From Candidatus Kuenenia stuttgartensis (lineage in GTDB: Bacteria; Pseudomonadota; Alphaproteobacteria; SMXS01), in assembly GCA_943329845.2 (NCBI GenBank), contig CALQFM020000008.1, forward strand, positions 1 to 64,000: a DNA stretch of 64,000 nucleotides, given 5' to 3'. The stretch's first letter is position 1, and every line of letters begins with the position of its first letter. Made by a program: the position numbers and the translations under genes. Positions 31,815 through 40,820 of this stretch are shown piece by piece. The notes beneath the pieces were generated by a model that did not search any database, was not told where the DNA came from, and saw only the letters and a program-made list of their open reading frames with translations.

Positions 31815-31991
31815 TCAGTGGTGGTGGTCGTGGCCGTGATCGTGGCCGTGAGCCGCGCCGGTCGTCCACTTCTCTTCCATTTCCTTGTGGCGCTTCATCC
31901 ACCCGGCGAACAGATAGGACATCGCGCCCATCACCACGAAGGTGAACAGCATGAAGGCGATGAGCAGCGGCAGCTGATCCGGATTGTGCAT
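31815..31991 (-). CDS. 58-residue membrane protein with His-rich tail
   Basis: A small gene with an excellent ribosome-binding site (AGGAGT seven bases before ATG 31991). Residues about 8-30 form one hydrophobic helix (LPLLIAFMLFTFVVMGAMSY), followed by a basic/acidic stretch KRHKEMEEKW. The last residues are HGHDHGHDHHH, a typical metal-binding tail facing the cytoplasm or periplasm. I do not recognise a named family. It may bind Ni, Zn, Co or Cu. It stands alone between the convergent phosphatase and the DUF924 gene. Confidence 0.75.
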   Translation of the reverse strand: MHNPDQLPLLIAFMLFTFVVMGAMSYLFAGWMKRHKEMEEKWTTGAAHGHDHGHDHHH

Positions 31992-32079
31992 CGTTGGGAC
32001 TCCTGTCGGCTTTTCCCGGTTTATATCTCCGGCCCCACCCGCGGCCAAGCGGTTTCGGCCCAAAACCCTGTGCCGCGGA

Positions 32080-32667
32080 TCAGACCTTCGTACCAAACGT
32101 CTCGCCGCCTGCCGCGAGCCATGCTTCTTCCTCGGGCGTGCTCGCCCGGCCGAGGATGGCGTTGCGGTGGGGGAAGCGACCGAAGCGGGCGATGATCTCC
32201 TGGTGCCTCTCGGCGTAGCGGGTTGCCGGCGCCTCGCCGGTGCCCCGGAACAGCGCCACCGACCGGGCCTGGGCCTCGTTGTCCTCGGCGTGCTCGAACG
32301 GCAGGTAGAAGAACTTTCGCCACACCGGCGGCACCGCCTGGTCGAAGCCACGCGACAGTGCAAGCCGCGCCACCACCAGCGCCTTGCCGTCGGTGGCGAA
32401 GGCGCGGGGCTGGCCGCGGAACATGTTGCGCGGAAACTGGTCGAGCAGCACGGTCAGCGCCAGCGCGCCCTCGGCCGACTCGGACCAGCCGTCGAGCTCG
32501 CCCCGGGCGGCGCGCTCCCAGGCGCCCATGAAGTGCCGCCTGATGGTGTCGTCGAAGACGGGATCGGGCACGAACCACGCCTGGAGGTCGCGTCCCTCGG
32601 GGTGCGATTGATCCGGACGGCTGTCCGAAGCGAACCAGAAGCCTAGTACATCGTTTACGCTCGTCAC
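32080..32667 (-). CDS. DUF924-family protein
   Basis: A 195-residue protein of the DUF924 family, a helical TPR-like fold with no proven activity. Hallmarks are DVLGFWFA at the start, LLDQFPRNMFRGQPRAFATD, and FYLPFEHAED. The GTG start at 32667 has GAGGTGA seven bases upstream. The reading frame is complete and of usual length. The neighbouring genes give no clue to function. Confidence 0.9.
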   Translation of the reverse strand: MTSVNDVLGFWFASDSRPDQSHPEGRDLQAWFVPDPVFDDTIRRHFMGAWERAARGELDGWSESAEGALALTVLLDQFPRNMFRGQPRAFATDGKALVVARLALSRGFDQAVPPVWRKFFYLPFEHAEDNEAQARSVALFRGTGEAPATRYAERHQEIIARFGRFPHRNAILGRASTPEEEAWLAAGGETFGTKV

Positions 32668-32768
32668 GGCACATCACCTCACTGGAATGGGCGCGGGACC
32701 GGATTACCGACAACATTGCCAAATGTCCGCCAAGTCGTTGATACTGCGGTCTACGGTCGGGAGGGTAT

Positions 32769-33917
32769 ATGGGGCAGAGCGCGGCCATCGGCAATCAGCC
32801 GAGGATTTCGCAGGATCGGACTGACGGCAGCGCCACGCTTCAGGCCGGTGGCGCGTGGGTTGCCACCAATTCGCCGCCGCTGTTCGAGAGTCTCAAGGCG
32901 CTATCCTTCCACAAGGACGAGCCCATTCTCGTCGACCTCAACCGAATCGACCGGCTCGACACCGCGGGCGCCTGGCTGCTGTACCGCACGGTGCGCGACC
33001 TGCGCGCGGCCGGCCACGACGTGGAATACAGGGGCGGCACCGAAGAGCAGATGTCGCTGATCGAACAGGCGACGGCCCACGACGCACTGTGCCTGATCGA
33101 GCCGCCCGAGCCGAATGTCGCCATCCGCATGCTGGAGGACATCGGCGCCTCGGTGATGCGGGTCGGCGGCCAGGCGACGGCGTCGCTGGCATTCGTCGGC
33201 CTGCTGATGGAGACGCTGTGGCGCTACACCTCGAAGCCGCAACGCTTCCGGTTGACCGCCACGGTCAAGCAGATGGAGCTGATCGGCCTCAACGCCATGC
33301 CCATTGTCGGGCTGATCTCGTTCCTGATCGGCATCGTCATCGCTCATCAGGGCGCCTACCAGCTCAGGCTGTTCGGCGCCGAGATCTTCACCGTCAACCT
33401 GGTGGTAACGGCGGTGCTGCGGGAATTCGGAATCCTGCTGTCGGCGATCATCATTGCCGGCCGCTCCGGCAGCGCGTTCACCGCCGAAATCGGCTCGATG
33501 AAGATGAACGAGGAAATCGATGCGATGGACACGCTGGCCATCTCGCCGATGGATACGCTGGTCGTGCCCCGCTTCATCGCCCTCGTCGTCATGATGCCGC
33601 TGCTGACCTTCTACGCCGATGTCGTCGGCCTGCTGGGCGGCGGGCTGATCAGCTGGCTGTCGCTGGGCATCGAGCCCATGCAGTTCCTCGAGCGCACCCA
33701 CGACGTCATCCTGGGCTGGGACCTGGGCGTCGGCCTGATCAAGGCGCCCATCTTCGGGGCGTTGATCGCCCTGATCGGCTGCTACGAAGGTCTTGCCACC
33801 GAGGGAAGTGCCGAAAGTGTCGGCCATCACACCACCAAGTCGGTGGTCGAATCGATCTTCATGATCATCGTGCTCGACGCGTTCTTTTCGATCTTCTTCA
33901 CGACGATCGGTGTGTGA
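32769..33917 (+). CDS. MlaE-type ABC permease with N-terminal STAS domain
   Basis: A 382-residue inner-membrane permease of the Mla/MCE phospholipid transport class. Residues about 25-125 form a STAS/MlaB-like domain (DEPILVDLNRIDRLDTAGAW); the rest is the MlaE permease with several membrane helices and the conserved AGRSGSAFTAEIGSMKMNEE loop. In E. coli MlaB and MlaE are separate proteins; here they are one chain. ATG 32769 follows GGGAGGG. Its stop overlaps the next ATG by one base. Confidence 0.92.
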   Translation: MGQSAAIGNQPRISQDRTDGSATLQAGGAWVATNSPPLFESLKALSFHKDEPILVDLNRIDRLDTAGAWLLYRTVRDLRAAGHDVEYRGGTEEQMSLIEQATAHDALCLIEPPEPNVAIRMLEDIGASVMRVGGQATASLAFVGLLMETLWRYTSKPQRFRLTATVKQMELIGLNAMPIVGLISFLIGIVIAHQGAYQLRLFGAEIFTVNLVVTAVLREFGILLSAIIIAGRSGSAFTAEIGSMKMNEEIDAMDTLAISPMDTLVVPRFIALVVMMPLLTFYADVVGLLGGGLISWLSLGIEPMQFLERTHDVILGWDLGVGLIKAPIFGALIALIGCYEGLATEGSAESVGHHTTKSVVESIFMIIVLDAFFSIFFTTIGV

Positions 33918-34750
33918 TGGTCGCCGAGGATCTGGAACGGCTGCATCGACAATCACCGGAGGAAGCCCGGCAGTCGACGCTGAAGGACGTCGCCATCGCC
34001 ATCCGCGGGCTCGAGGTCGGCTTCGGCGGGTCACCGATCATCCAGGATCTCGACCTCGACATCTATCGCGGAGAGGTGATCGGCATCGTTGGCGGCTCGG
34101 GCACCGGCAAGTCGGTGCTGATGCGCACCGTGATCGGCCTCAACAAGGCGCAGGCCGGATCGGTCTGGGCATTCGGCGAGGACTTCCTCACCCTGTCGTA
34201 TTTCGAGCAGCGGCGCATCGAGAAGCGCTGGGGCGTGCTGTTCCAGCAGGGCGCGCTGTTCAGCGCGCTTACCGTGGCCCAGAACGTCCAGGTGCCCATG
34301 CGCGAGCACATCCGCGGCATGCCGCAGGAGCTGATGGACGAGATCGCCTCCATGAAGCTCTCCATGGTGGGGCTGCCGCCCGACGCGGCGCCCAAGCTGC
34401 CGTCCGAGCTGTCGGGCGGCATGAAGAAGCGCGCAGGCATTGCCCGCGCCATCGCGCTCGATCCCGAAATCCTGTTCCTTGACGAACCGACCGCCGGCCT
34501 CGACCCGATTGGCGCCGCGGCATTCGACGATCTCATCGCCCATCTGCGCAAGACGCTGGGCCTTACCGTGGTGATGATCACCCACGATCTCGACTCGCTC
34601 GTTACGGTCTGCGACCGGATTGCGGTGCTCGCGGACAAGCGTGTAAAACTGGTGGGGACGATCGACGACATGCTGGAAAGCGACCATCCCTGGATTCGCG
34701 AGTATTTTCACGGTCCGCGGTCCCGGGCCGCAGGCGTCGGAAAAAGATAG
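33917..34750 (+). CDS. MlaF-type ABC transporter ATP-binding protein
   Basis: A 277-residue ATPase that powers the MlaE permease. Walker A is VGGSGTGKSVLM, the signature is LSGGMKKRAGIARA, Walker B is ILFLDEPTAGLDP, and the switch His is in MITHDLDS. A stretch of about 25 residues precedes the usual start. The ATG at 33917 overlaps the permease stop (TGATG). Confidence 0.94.
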   Translation: MVAEDLERLHRQSPEEARQSTLKDVAIAIRGLEVGFGGSPIIQDLDLDIYRGEVIGIVGGSGTGKSVLMRTVIGLNKAQAGSVWAFGEDFLTLSYFEQRRIEKRWGVLFQQGALFSALTVAQNVQVPMREHIRGMPQELMDEIASMKLSMVGLPPDAAPKLPSELSGGMKKRAGIARAIALDPEILFLDEPTAGLDPIGAAAFDDLIAHLRKTLGLTVVMITHDLDSLVTVCDRIAVLADKRVKLVGTIDDMLESDHPWIREYFHGPRSRAAGVGKR

Positions 34751-34759
34751 GCCATCAAC

Positions 34760-35698
34760 ATGGAAACCCGCGCACATCACGTTCTCATGGGTGCCGTCGT
34801 CCTGGCCCTGTCGATCGGCCTGGTCGCGTTCTTCTTCTGGGCGGCGAAGGCCGATTTCAACAAGGACTACAATCACTTCAACATCTACTTCGACACGCCG
34901 GTCACCGGCCTCGCCAAATCGGGCGAGGTGCGGTTCAACGGCCTGCTGGTCGGCGAGGTGCGCAATATCTCGGTCGATCCGGTCAAGACCAGCCGCATCA
35001 AGGTGACCATCCGTGTGTTGTCCAACACGCCGGTCACCACCGACACGGTCGCCACCCTGGAGGTGATGGGCTTCACCGGCGTCTCGTTCGTGCAGCTCAT
35101 CAACGAGGACAAGGACAACAAGCCCGGGCAGCCGCTGACCACGCCCGAGGGCGAGGAATATCCGATCATCCCGTCGCGCATCACCGGCCTGCAGGGCGTG
35201 TTCAAGACGGCGCCCGAGGTGCTTGCATCGGCGATCCGCGCCCTCGACCAGGCCGCCAAGCTGATCAGCGATGAGAATATCGGCAAGGTTTCGGCGATCC
35301 TGGGCAATCTGGAGAGCGTCTCCGGCGCCGTCGCCGAGAACAACGCGGACATCAAGGTGGCGATCATCCAGGCGCGCGAGGCCATGGAGCGGATCAACCG
35401 CCTCGCCGGCAACCTGGAGAACCTCTCCGCCAACGACCTGCCCGCCGCGCTGGCCGATTTCCGCCAGACAGCGAAGAACTTCGAGCAGCTCAGCAAGAAC
35501 CTGGACGCCATGGTCAGCGAGAACCGCCCGGCAGTCTCCAACTTCGCCTCGACCGCGCTGCCCGAGATCGGTCAGTTCGCCATCGAGGCCAAGCGCGCCG
35601 CCGCATCGCTCAACCGCGTGCTGGAGAAGCTCGAGGACAGCCCGACCGAATTCATCTTCCCGCCAAAGACGCCCCAGATCGAGGCACCCAAACAATGA
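34760..35698 (+). CDS. MCE/MlaD-family lipid-binding protein
   Basis: A 312-residue protein with one N-terminal membrane anchor (residues about 8-29) and an MCE domain (FNIYFDTPVTGLAKSGEVRF ... GFTGVSFVQL, residues about 38-115). A long helical/coiled region follows, ending with a Pro-rich tail. MlaD-type proteins form hexameric rings that shuttle lipids between permease and periplasm. The long helical tail is more like MCE proteins that span towards the outer membrane than E. coli MlaD, which is much shorter. Confidence 0.9.
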   Translation: METRAHHVLMGAVVLALSIGLVAFFFWAAKADFNKDYNHFNIYFDTPVTGLAKSGEVRFNGLLVGEVRNISVDPVKTSRIKVTIRVLSNTPVTTDTVATLEVMGFTGVSFVQLINEDKDNKPGQPLTTPEGEEYPIIPSRITGLQGVFKTAPEVLASAIRALDQAAKLISDENIGKVSAILGNLESVSGAVAENNADIKVAIIQAREAMERINRLAGNLENLSANDLPAALADFRQTAKNFEQLSKNLDAMVSENRPAVSNFASTALPEIGQFAIEAKRAAASLNRVLEKLEDSPTEFIFPPKTPQIEAPKQ

Positions 35699-36327
35699 TG
35701 CCGCTCCGCAACACGGGCCGCCTGGCGGCCATCGTCCTGATCACCGCGCTGCTCGGCGCCTGCGGCGGGCTGATCAAGCTGCCCAATGACGGCCCGGCGC
35801 CCGGCCTCTACAATCTGACGGCGCCCGAAACCATCGACGCGCAGGGCTCCAGGTCGTTGCTGCTGGTCGAGGATCCGACCTCGGCCAACGGCCTCGACAC
35901 CACCCTGATCGCGCGGCGGTCGTCGCCAAACGAGCTGCAGTTCTTCGCCGGCGCGCGCTGGGCGGCGCGTCCGGCGGCGATGGTCCAGAACGTGCTGGTC
36001 GAGTCGTTTGAACGCGCGGGCCAGACGGTCACCCAGGCCCGCGGCGGCGCCGTGGCACCTGCCGGCTTCGAGCTGCAGGTGCAGATCCGCGACTTCCAGG
36101 CCGAGTATTTCCAGGGGGCGACGACGCCTCAGATCAGGGTGCGGCTGGCGCTCACCCTGGTCAGACTTGGCCCCGTCGCCGTGGTCGGCCAGAAGGTTGT
36201 CGAAGCCAAGGTCCAGGCGACGTCGCCCAATGTCGACCCGGTCATCGCCGCCTTCGACCAGGCGGTCCATGACGCGCTGACCGACAGCGTGCAGTGGACG
36301 ACGGCCGAACTCGCCCGCGCCAAGTAG
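35695..36327 (+). CDS. ABC-type transport auxiliary lipoprotein, PqiC-like
   Basis: A 210-residue lipoprotein with lipobox LLGAC at about residues 20-24. The body (GLYNLTAPETID, LLLVEDPTSANGLDT, WAARPAAMVQNVLVESFE) matches the MCE-associated auxiliary lipoproteins (PqiC/YmbA type), which sit in the outer membrane and receive lipids from MCE rings. The ATG overlaps the MlaD stop by four bases, so it is the last gene of this four-gene operon. No MlaC-type carrier gene is present. Confidence 0.85.
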   Translation: MMPLRNTGRLAAIVLITALLGACGGLIKLPNDGPAPGLYNLTAPETIDAQGSRSLLLVEDPTSANGLDTTLIARRSSPNELQFFAGARWAARPAAMVQNVLVESFERAGQTVTQARGGAVAPAGFELQVQIRDFQAEYFQGATTPQIRVRLALTLVRLGPVAVVGQKVVEAKVQATSPNVDPVIAAFDQAVHDALTDSVQWTTAELARAK

Positions 36328-36463
36328 CGTCACCTGCCGTCTTTGCCGTGGGGCAGACCCGTGCTAGGGTCAGCCCCGGCGGGGGACCTTCGGCCGCACC
36401 ATCGGCGGTCAGGCAGGAAACCCGTTCAGGAGTGCGAGCGTTTAAGCTTCTGGAGAGAACCGG

Positions 36464-37168
36464 ATGCGCTTAAGAGCCCCCTTCGCGACGAGCCTGATCG
36501 CTGCCGCCATGACTGTCGCCGCACCGTCGACGGCGAGTCTGAATTCGCCCGCGACCGAAGCCGGCGTGCCGCAGGACGGCAGCATCGAGTTCGCCGTGTT
36601 CCGCAAGGGCGCGCAGATCGGCACCCACAAGATCGGCTTCCGGGCCAAGGACGACCGGCTTCAGGTCGAGGTGAGCTCGGCGCTGAAGGTCGAAATGGTG
36701 TTCGTGACCGTCTATCGTTACAAGCACCAGGCGACCGAGCTATGGTCGGGTGACCGGATGGTGGCGTTCGAAAGCGCGACCAAGCAGAACGGCAAGGAAT
36801 GGGTGGTCGACGCCCATGTGGCGGGCGACGACAAGCTGGTCGTGAAGGCCAACGACCAGCAGCGGGTGCTGCCGGACACCCTGCCGCCGACCAGCTACTG
36901 GCGTCCTGAAATGATGGCCACCTCGCGCTGGTTCAATACCCAGTATGGCTCGCCCATCGACGTCAATATCGTGCCTGTCGGCGTCGAGCAGGTCGAAGCG
37001 GTAGGCGCGACGGTCGCGGCGCACCGCTACAAGGTGACCGGTGTCATCGCCGAGACCGGCAAGCCCGTCAACCTGGACCTGTGGTACGGCGAAACCGGGG
37101 AGCTCGTGAAGATGCAGTTCGTCGCCGCTGCCGACGGCTCGCTGATCGAATTCAACCGCATCAGCTAG
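36464..37168 (+). CDS. exported DUF6134-family protein
   Basis: A 234-residue protein with an N-terminal signal peptide ending near APSTAS. The body includes SIEFAVFRKGAQIGTHKIGF and LWYGETGELVKMQF, the DUF6134 pattern as I recall it: a beta-rich protein like periplasmic lipid-binding folds. ATG 36464 has GGAGAG upstream. It lies 50 bp before the photolyase gene on the same strand and so belongs to the same singlet-oxygen-type locus. Biochemical function is unknown. Confidence 0.75.
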   Translation: MRLRAPFATSLIAAAMTVAAPSTASLNSPATEAGVPQDGSIEFAVFRKGAQIGTHKIGFRAKDDRLQVEVSSALKVEMVFVTVYRYKHQATELWSGDRMVAFESATKQNGKEWVVDAHVAGDDKLVVKANDQQRVLPDTLPPTSYWRPEMMATSRWFNTQYGSPIDVNIVPVGVEQVEAVGATVAAHRYKVTGVIAETGKPVNLDLWYGETGELVKMQFVAAADGSLIEFNRIS

Positions 37169-37218
37169 CGATTCCCGCTTCCCGTGATCCGCGCCCGCAC
37201 GCCGGGCGTACAGGGTTC

Positions 37219-38652
37219 ATGTCCGCATCCTCGCCTCTTATCGTCCTGTTCCGGTCGGACCTGCGTCTCGCGGATCACCCTGCGCTCGCCGCGGCGGCGC
37301 GCAGCGGCAGGCCGGTCATCCCGGTCTACGTGTTTGACGAGGGCAACCGCCACGCCATGCCGGGCGCGGCCAGCCGCTGGTGGCTGCACCACAGCCTCGA
37401 GCGGCTCTCGGAGTCGCTCGGCGCGCTGGGATCGCGGCTGATCCTGCGACGCGGCAACGCGTCCCGCATCCTGCCCGAACTGGTCCGCGAGACAGGCGCT
37501 GGCGGAATTCTCGCCAGCCGGTCCCACGAACCGCGGCAGCGGGCGGTCGAAAGGCTGATTGCCGAGGCAGGGGTGGAACTGAAGCTGTTCGCCGGCAATC
37601 ATCTGTTCGAGCCGGGAACGCTGCTGACCCAAAACGGCGGCCCCTACCGGGTGTTCACGCCGTTCCACAAGGCTTGCCTCGATGCGCAGGCGCCGGCCGC
37701 GCCGATGCCTGCCCCCAGCGCGCTGGCCGCGCCGGACCACTGGCCCGCCGGCGACACGCTCGCCGCCTGGAACCTGCTGCCCGCCGTACCGGACTGGGCC
37801 GCCGGCCTGCGCGAGAGCTGGACCCCGGGCGAGGCGGCGGCGGCGCAACGCCTCGATGCCTTTCTCGATCGGACGGCCGCGGATTACAACAAAGCCCGCG
37901 ACCTGCCCGCCGAAGACGGCACATCTCGGCTATCGCCCTACCTGCATTTCGGCGAGATCAGCGCCCGCCAGATATGGCATGCGGCGATCCATCATTCCGA
38001 GGCCGGCGGCGCTGGCGTGGCGGCATTCCTGCGCGAGCTGATGTGGCGCGAGTTCTCGTGCCACCTGCTGCAACATTTCCCCGAAATGACCCACCGTCCG
38101 CTGCGCCGCCAGTTCGAGGCGTTCCCCTGGGACCACGATGACAGTGCCCTGCGCGCCTGGCAGCGCGGGGCGACCGGATACCCCATCGTCGATGCGGGTA
38201 TGCGGCAGCTCTGGCATACCGGATGGATGCACAACCGTGTCCGCATGATCGCCGCGTCGTTTCTGGTCAAGGATCTGCGGCTTGACTGGCGGCTCGGCGC
38301 GGCCTGGTTCCTCGACACGCTGGTCGACGCGGACGCCGCCAATAATTCGTGCGGCTGGCAATGGGTCGCCGGCTGTGGTACTGATGCGGCTCCATATTTT
38401 CGGGTTTTCAACCCGGCGCTGCAGGCGCGGAAGTTCGATCCAGAAGGGTGTTTCGTGCGTCGCTGGATACCGGAACTGGGCAATGTTCCGGATGCGTACG
38501 TTACGGAGCCTTGGACAATGACGCCCGCTCGCCGGGGAACGATGGGTTTGAGGCTTGGGCAGTCTTATCCGGATCGTATCGTTGACCATGCCGAGGCGCG
38601 TAAACTGGCGCTGGCCGCGTATGGCCGGATGAGCGACGAAATTGCCGTTTGA
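37219..38652 (+). CDS. phrB: deoxyribodipyrimidine photolyase
   Basis: A 477-residue class I photolyase that uses blue light and reduced FAD to split cyclobutane pyrimidine dimers. The N-terminal antenna domain starts LIVLFRSDLRLADHPAL. The FAD-binding domain shows ATGYPIVDAGMRQLW, WMHNRVRMI, ANNSCGWQWVAGCG and APYFRVFNP. The length and motifs are complete. It is followed 10 bp later by the flavin amine-oxidase-like gene and is part of a likely four-gene operon. A related cryptochrome role cannot be excluded. Confidence 0.92.
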   Translation: MSASSPLIVLFRSDLRLADHPALAAAARSGRPVIPVYVFDEGNRHAMPGAASRWWLHHSLERLSESLGALGSRLILRRGNASRILPELVRETGAGGILASRSHEPRQRAVERLIAEAGVELKLFAGNHLFEPGTLLTQNGGPYRVFTPFHKACLDAQAPAAPMPAPSALAAPDHWPAGDTLAAWNLLPAVPDWAAGLRESWTPGEAAAAQRLDAFLDRTAADYNKARDLPAEDGTSRLSPYLHFGEISARQIWHAAIHHSEAGGAGVAAFLRELMWREFSCHLLQHFPEMTHRPLRRQFEAFPWDHDDSALRAWQRGATGYPIVDAGMRQLWHTGWMHNRVRMIAASFLVKDLRLDWRLGAAWFLDTLVDADAANNSCGWQWVAGCGTDAAPYFRVFNPALQARKFDPEGCFVRRWIPELGNVPDAYVTEPWTMTPARRGTMGLRLGQSYPDRIVDHAEARKLALAAYGRMSDEIAV

Positions 38653-38662
38653 ATTGAGACAT

Positions 38663-40015
38663 ATGACAAGCACGGGCCAGCCACACAACATCATCGCCAT
38701 CAAGCAGGCGCCGCAGCCGCATCAGCGCATTGCCGTCATCGGCTCCGGAGCGGCAGGCCTCGGCGCAGCGTGGGCGCTGTCGAAGCGCCACCGGGTCACG
38801 CTCTACGAGGCCGACAATCGCCTGGGGGGCCACAGCCACACCATGACCGCGCCGACGGCGGTGGGCGACGTGCCCGTGGATACCGGTTTCATCGTCTACA
38901 ACGAGGTGAACTACCCGAACCTCGTGTCCATGTTCTCCCATCTCGGTGTCGCCACATCGGGCAGCGACATGTCGTTCGCGGTGTCGATCCGCGACGGCCA
39001 GCTCGAATACTCCGGCACCGGCTTGGCCGGCCTGTTCGCCCAGCGCCGCAACGTGGCGCGGCCGCTTTACTGGCGCATGGTCTGGGACGTGCTGCGCTTC
39101 TACCGGGAAATGCCGCTGTTGCTCGAGCGCGAGGATCTGGAAAGCATCACCCTCGGCAAGCTGCTCGACCGTCAGGGCTATTCGAAATATTTCCGCTTCA
39201 ATCACCTGTACCCGATGGCGGCGGCGATCTGGTCCATGCCGGTCCACAAGATCGAGGAATTTCCCGCCGCAACCTTCATCCGGTTCTACCAGCAGCACGG
39301 GCTGCTGACCGTGAACGGCCGCCCGCGCTGGCGTACCGTCACCGGTGGCAGCCAGTCCTATGTGCGCGCCATCCTCGACGATTTCGGCGGTGACGTGCGC
39401 TCCGGCCATGCGGTCCGCGAAGTGACGCGCGAGGCGTCGGGCGTACGGGTCAAGACCGACGCGGACGAGGGCACGATCTACGACCAGGTGGTGATCGCCG
39501 CCCATGCCGACCAGACCTTCGCGATGCTGCCCGCGCCCACGGTGCAGGAGCACTCGGTGCTCGGCACCTTCGATTACGAGAAGAACGCCGTCATCCTGCA
39601 CCGGGACAGCACGCTGATGCCCAGGCGGCGCCACGTTTGGTCGAGCTGGAACTACCTGTCGAGCGGCGCCGAGGATGTGGAGGGCCGGTTGTCGGTCACC
39701 TACTGGATGAACCGTCTTCAGGGCATCGATCCGCGCGTGCCGCTGTTCGTCACCCTGAACCCGTTGCACGAACCGCGCGACGAGGCGGTCATCGCCCGTC
39801 TCACCTACGACCATCCGTCGTTCGACGGCAAGGCGCTCGCCGCGCAGAAGCGGCTCCCCGAGATCCAGGGCGCCGACCGGATCTGGTATTGCGGCAGCTA
39901 TTCCGGCTACGGCTTCCACGAGGATGCCTTCACCTCCGGCCTCAACGTCGCGATAGCGCTGGGAGCCCAGCTGCCCTGGCTTGCCGACCGGCCCGCCGAA
40001 GCGGCGGTGGCCTGA
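38663..40015 (+). CDS. FAD-dependent amine-oxidase-like protein
   Basis: A 450-residue flavoprotein. After about 20 residues comes the dinucleotide motif IAVIGSGAAGLGAAWAL, then YEADNRLGGHSHTM. The C-terminal part has WYCGSYSGYGFHEDAF, typical of this NAD/FAD-binding group found beside DUF1365 and Cfa genes. In Rhodobacter sphaeroides I recall a homologue (RSP1091) needed for furan fatty acid formation and for the singlet oxygen response. I chose ATG 38663; a TTG at 38642 overlaps the photolyase. Probably membrane-associated lipid oxidation. Confidence 0.85.
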   Translation: MTSTGQPHNIIAIKQAPQPHQRIAVIGSGAAGLGAAWALSKRHRVTLYEADNRLGGHSHTMTAPTAVGDVPVDTGFIVYNEVNYPNLVSMFSHLGVATSGSDMSFAVSIRDGQLEYSGTGLAGLFAQRRNVARPLYWRMVWDVLRFYREMPLLLEREDLESITLGKLLDRQGYSKYFRFNHLYPMAAAIWSMPVHKIEEFPAATFIRFYQQHGLLTVNGRPRWRTVTGGSQSYVRAILDDFGGDVRSGHAVREVTREASGVRVKTDADEGTIYDQVVIAAHADQTFAMLPAPTVQEHSVLGTFDYEKNAVILHRDSTLMPRRRHVWSSWNYLSSGAEDVEGRLSVTYWMNRLQGIDPRVPLFVTLNPLHEPRDEAVIARLTYDHPSFDGKALAAQKRLPEIQGADRIWYCGSYSGYGFHEDAFTSGLNVAIALGAQLPWLADRPAEAAVA

Positions 40016-40022
40016 ACCGGTC

Positions 40023-40820
40023 ATGCGCTCGGCATTGTATGAATCGACGGTGATGCACCACCGCGTGCGTCCGTTCCGCCACCGCTTCACCTACCGGGTG
40101 TTCTCGTTGCTGCTCGACCTGGACGAGATCGGCGAGCTGGGCCGGAAACTCTGGCTGTTCTCGCACAACCGCTTCAACCTGTTCAGCTTCCGCGACCGGG
40201 ATTTCGGCGACGGCGGCGCGCCCCGGGCCTGGGTCGAGCGCGCGCTGGCCGAGAAGGGCCACGATTTTGCGGTGGGCCGGATCGCCCTGCTGTGCTTCCC
40301 GCGGGTGCTGGGCTACGTGTTCAACCCGCTCAGCGTCTATTACGTCCATGATACGCAGGGGGCGCTGCGCGCCATTCTTTACGAGGTCACCAATACCCAC
40401 CGCGACCGCCATTCCTACCTGTTGCCGGTGACCGGCGACGGCGGCACCATCCGCCAGGAATGCGACAAGAACCTCTACGTCTCGCCATTCATCGGCATGG
40501 AGGCGCGCTACCACTTCAAGCTCGGCGAACCCGGCGAAACTCTTGCCGTCGCCATCCGCGAGGAAACGCCGGAAGGCAACGTCCTGTTCGCCGCCCTGTC
40601 GGGGGTGCGCAAGCCGCTGACAGATGGCATACTGGCGCGAATGTTTATCCGGCATCCCTTGATGACGCTGAAGGTTATCGGCGGTATCCACTGGGAGGCA
40701 TTGAAGCTCTGGCGCAAGGGCGCACGGGTTTTTCGCCACCCGCCGCCGCCCGATACGGAGGTTTCAGGCGAACAGGTAGCGGGGCGTGTCCATGAACCAG
40801 TTTATGCTGCCGGACCGTAG
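40023..40820 (+). CDS. DUF1365-family protein
   Basis: A 265-residue protein of the DUF1365 family. The conserved core is MHHRVRPFRHRFTYRVFSLL at the start, RVLGYVFNPLSVYYV and the later ECDKNLYVSPF. Such genes nearly always sit between the FAD protein and a cyclopropane fatty acid synthase-like gene, as here. The role is in lipid modification by association; the activity is not known. ATG 40023 lies seven bases after the previous stop; the end overlaps cfa by 29 bp. Confidence 0.87.
   Translation: MRSALYESTVMHHRVRPFRHRFTYRVFSLLLDLDEIGELGRKLWLFSHNRFNLFSFRDRDFGDGGAPRAWVERALAEKGHDFAVGRIALLCFPRVLGYVFNPLSVYYVHDTQGALRAILYEVTNTHRDRHSYLLPVTGDGGTIRQECDKNLYVSPFIGMEARYHFKLGEPGETLAVAIREETPEGNVLFAALSGVRKPLTDGILARMFIRHPLMTLKVIGGIHWEALKLWRKGARVFRHPPPPDTEVSGEQVAGRVHEPVYAAGP

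Noticed and set aside
37185-37214. TGATCC-18 bp-TACAGG as an RpoE promoter of photolyase
   Set aside because: The transcript would begin at or inside the photolyase start codon, so the box is probably chance, unless the transcript is leaderless.
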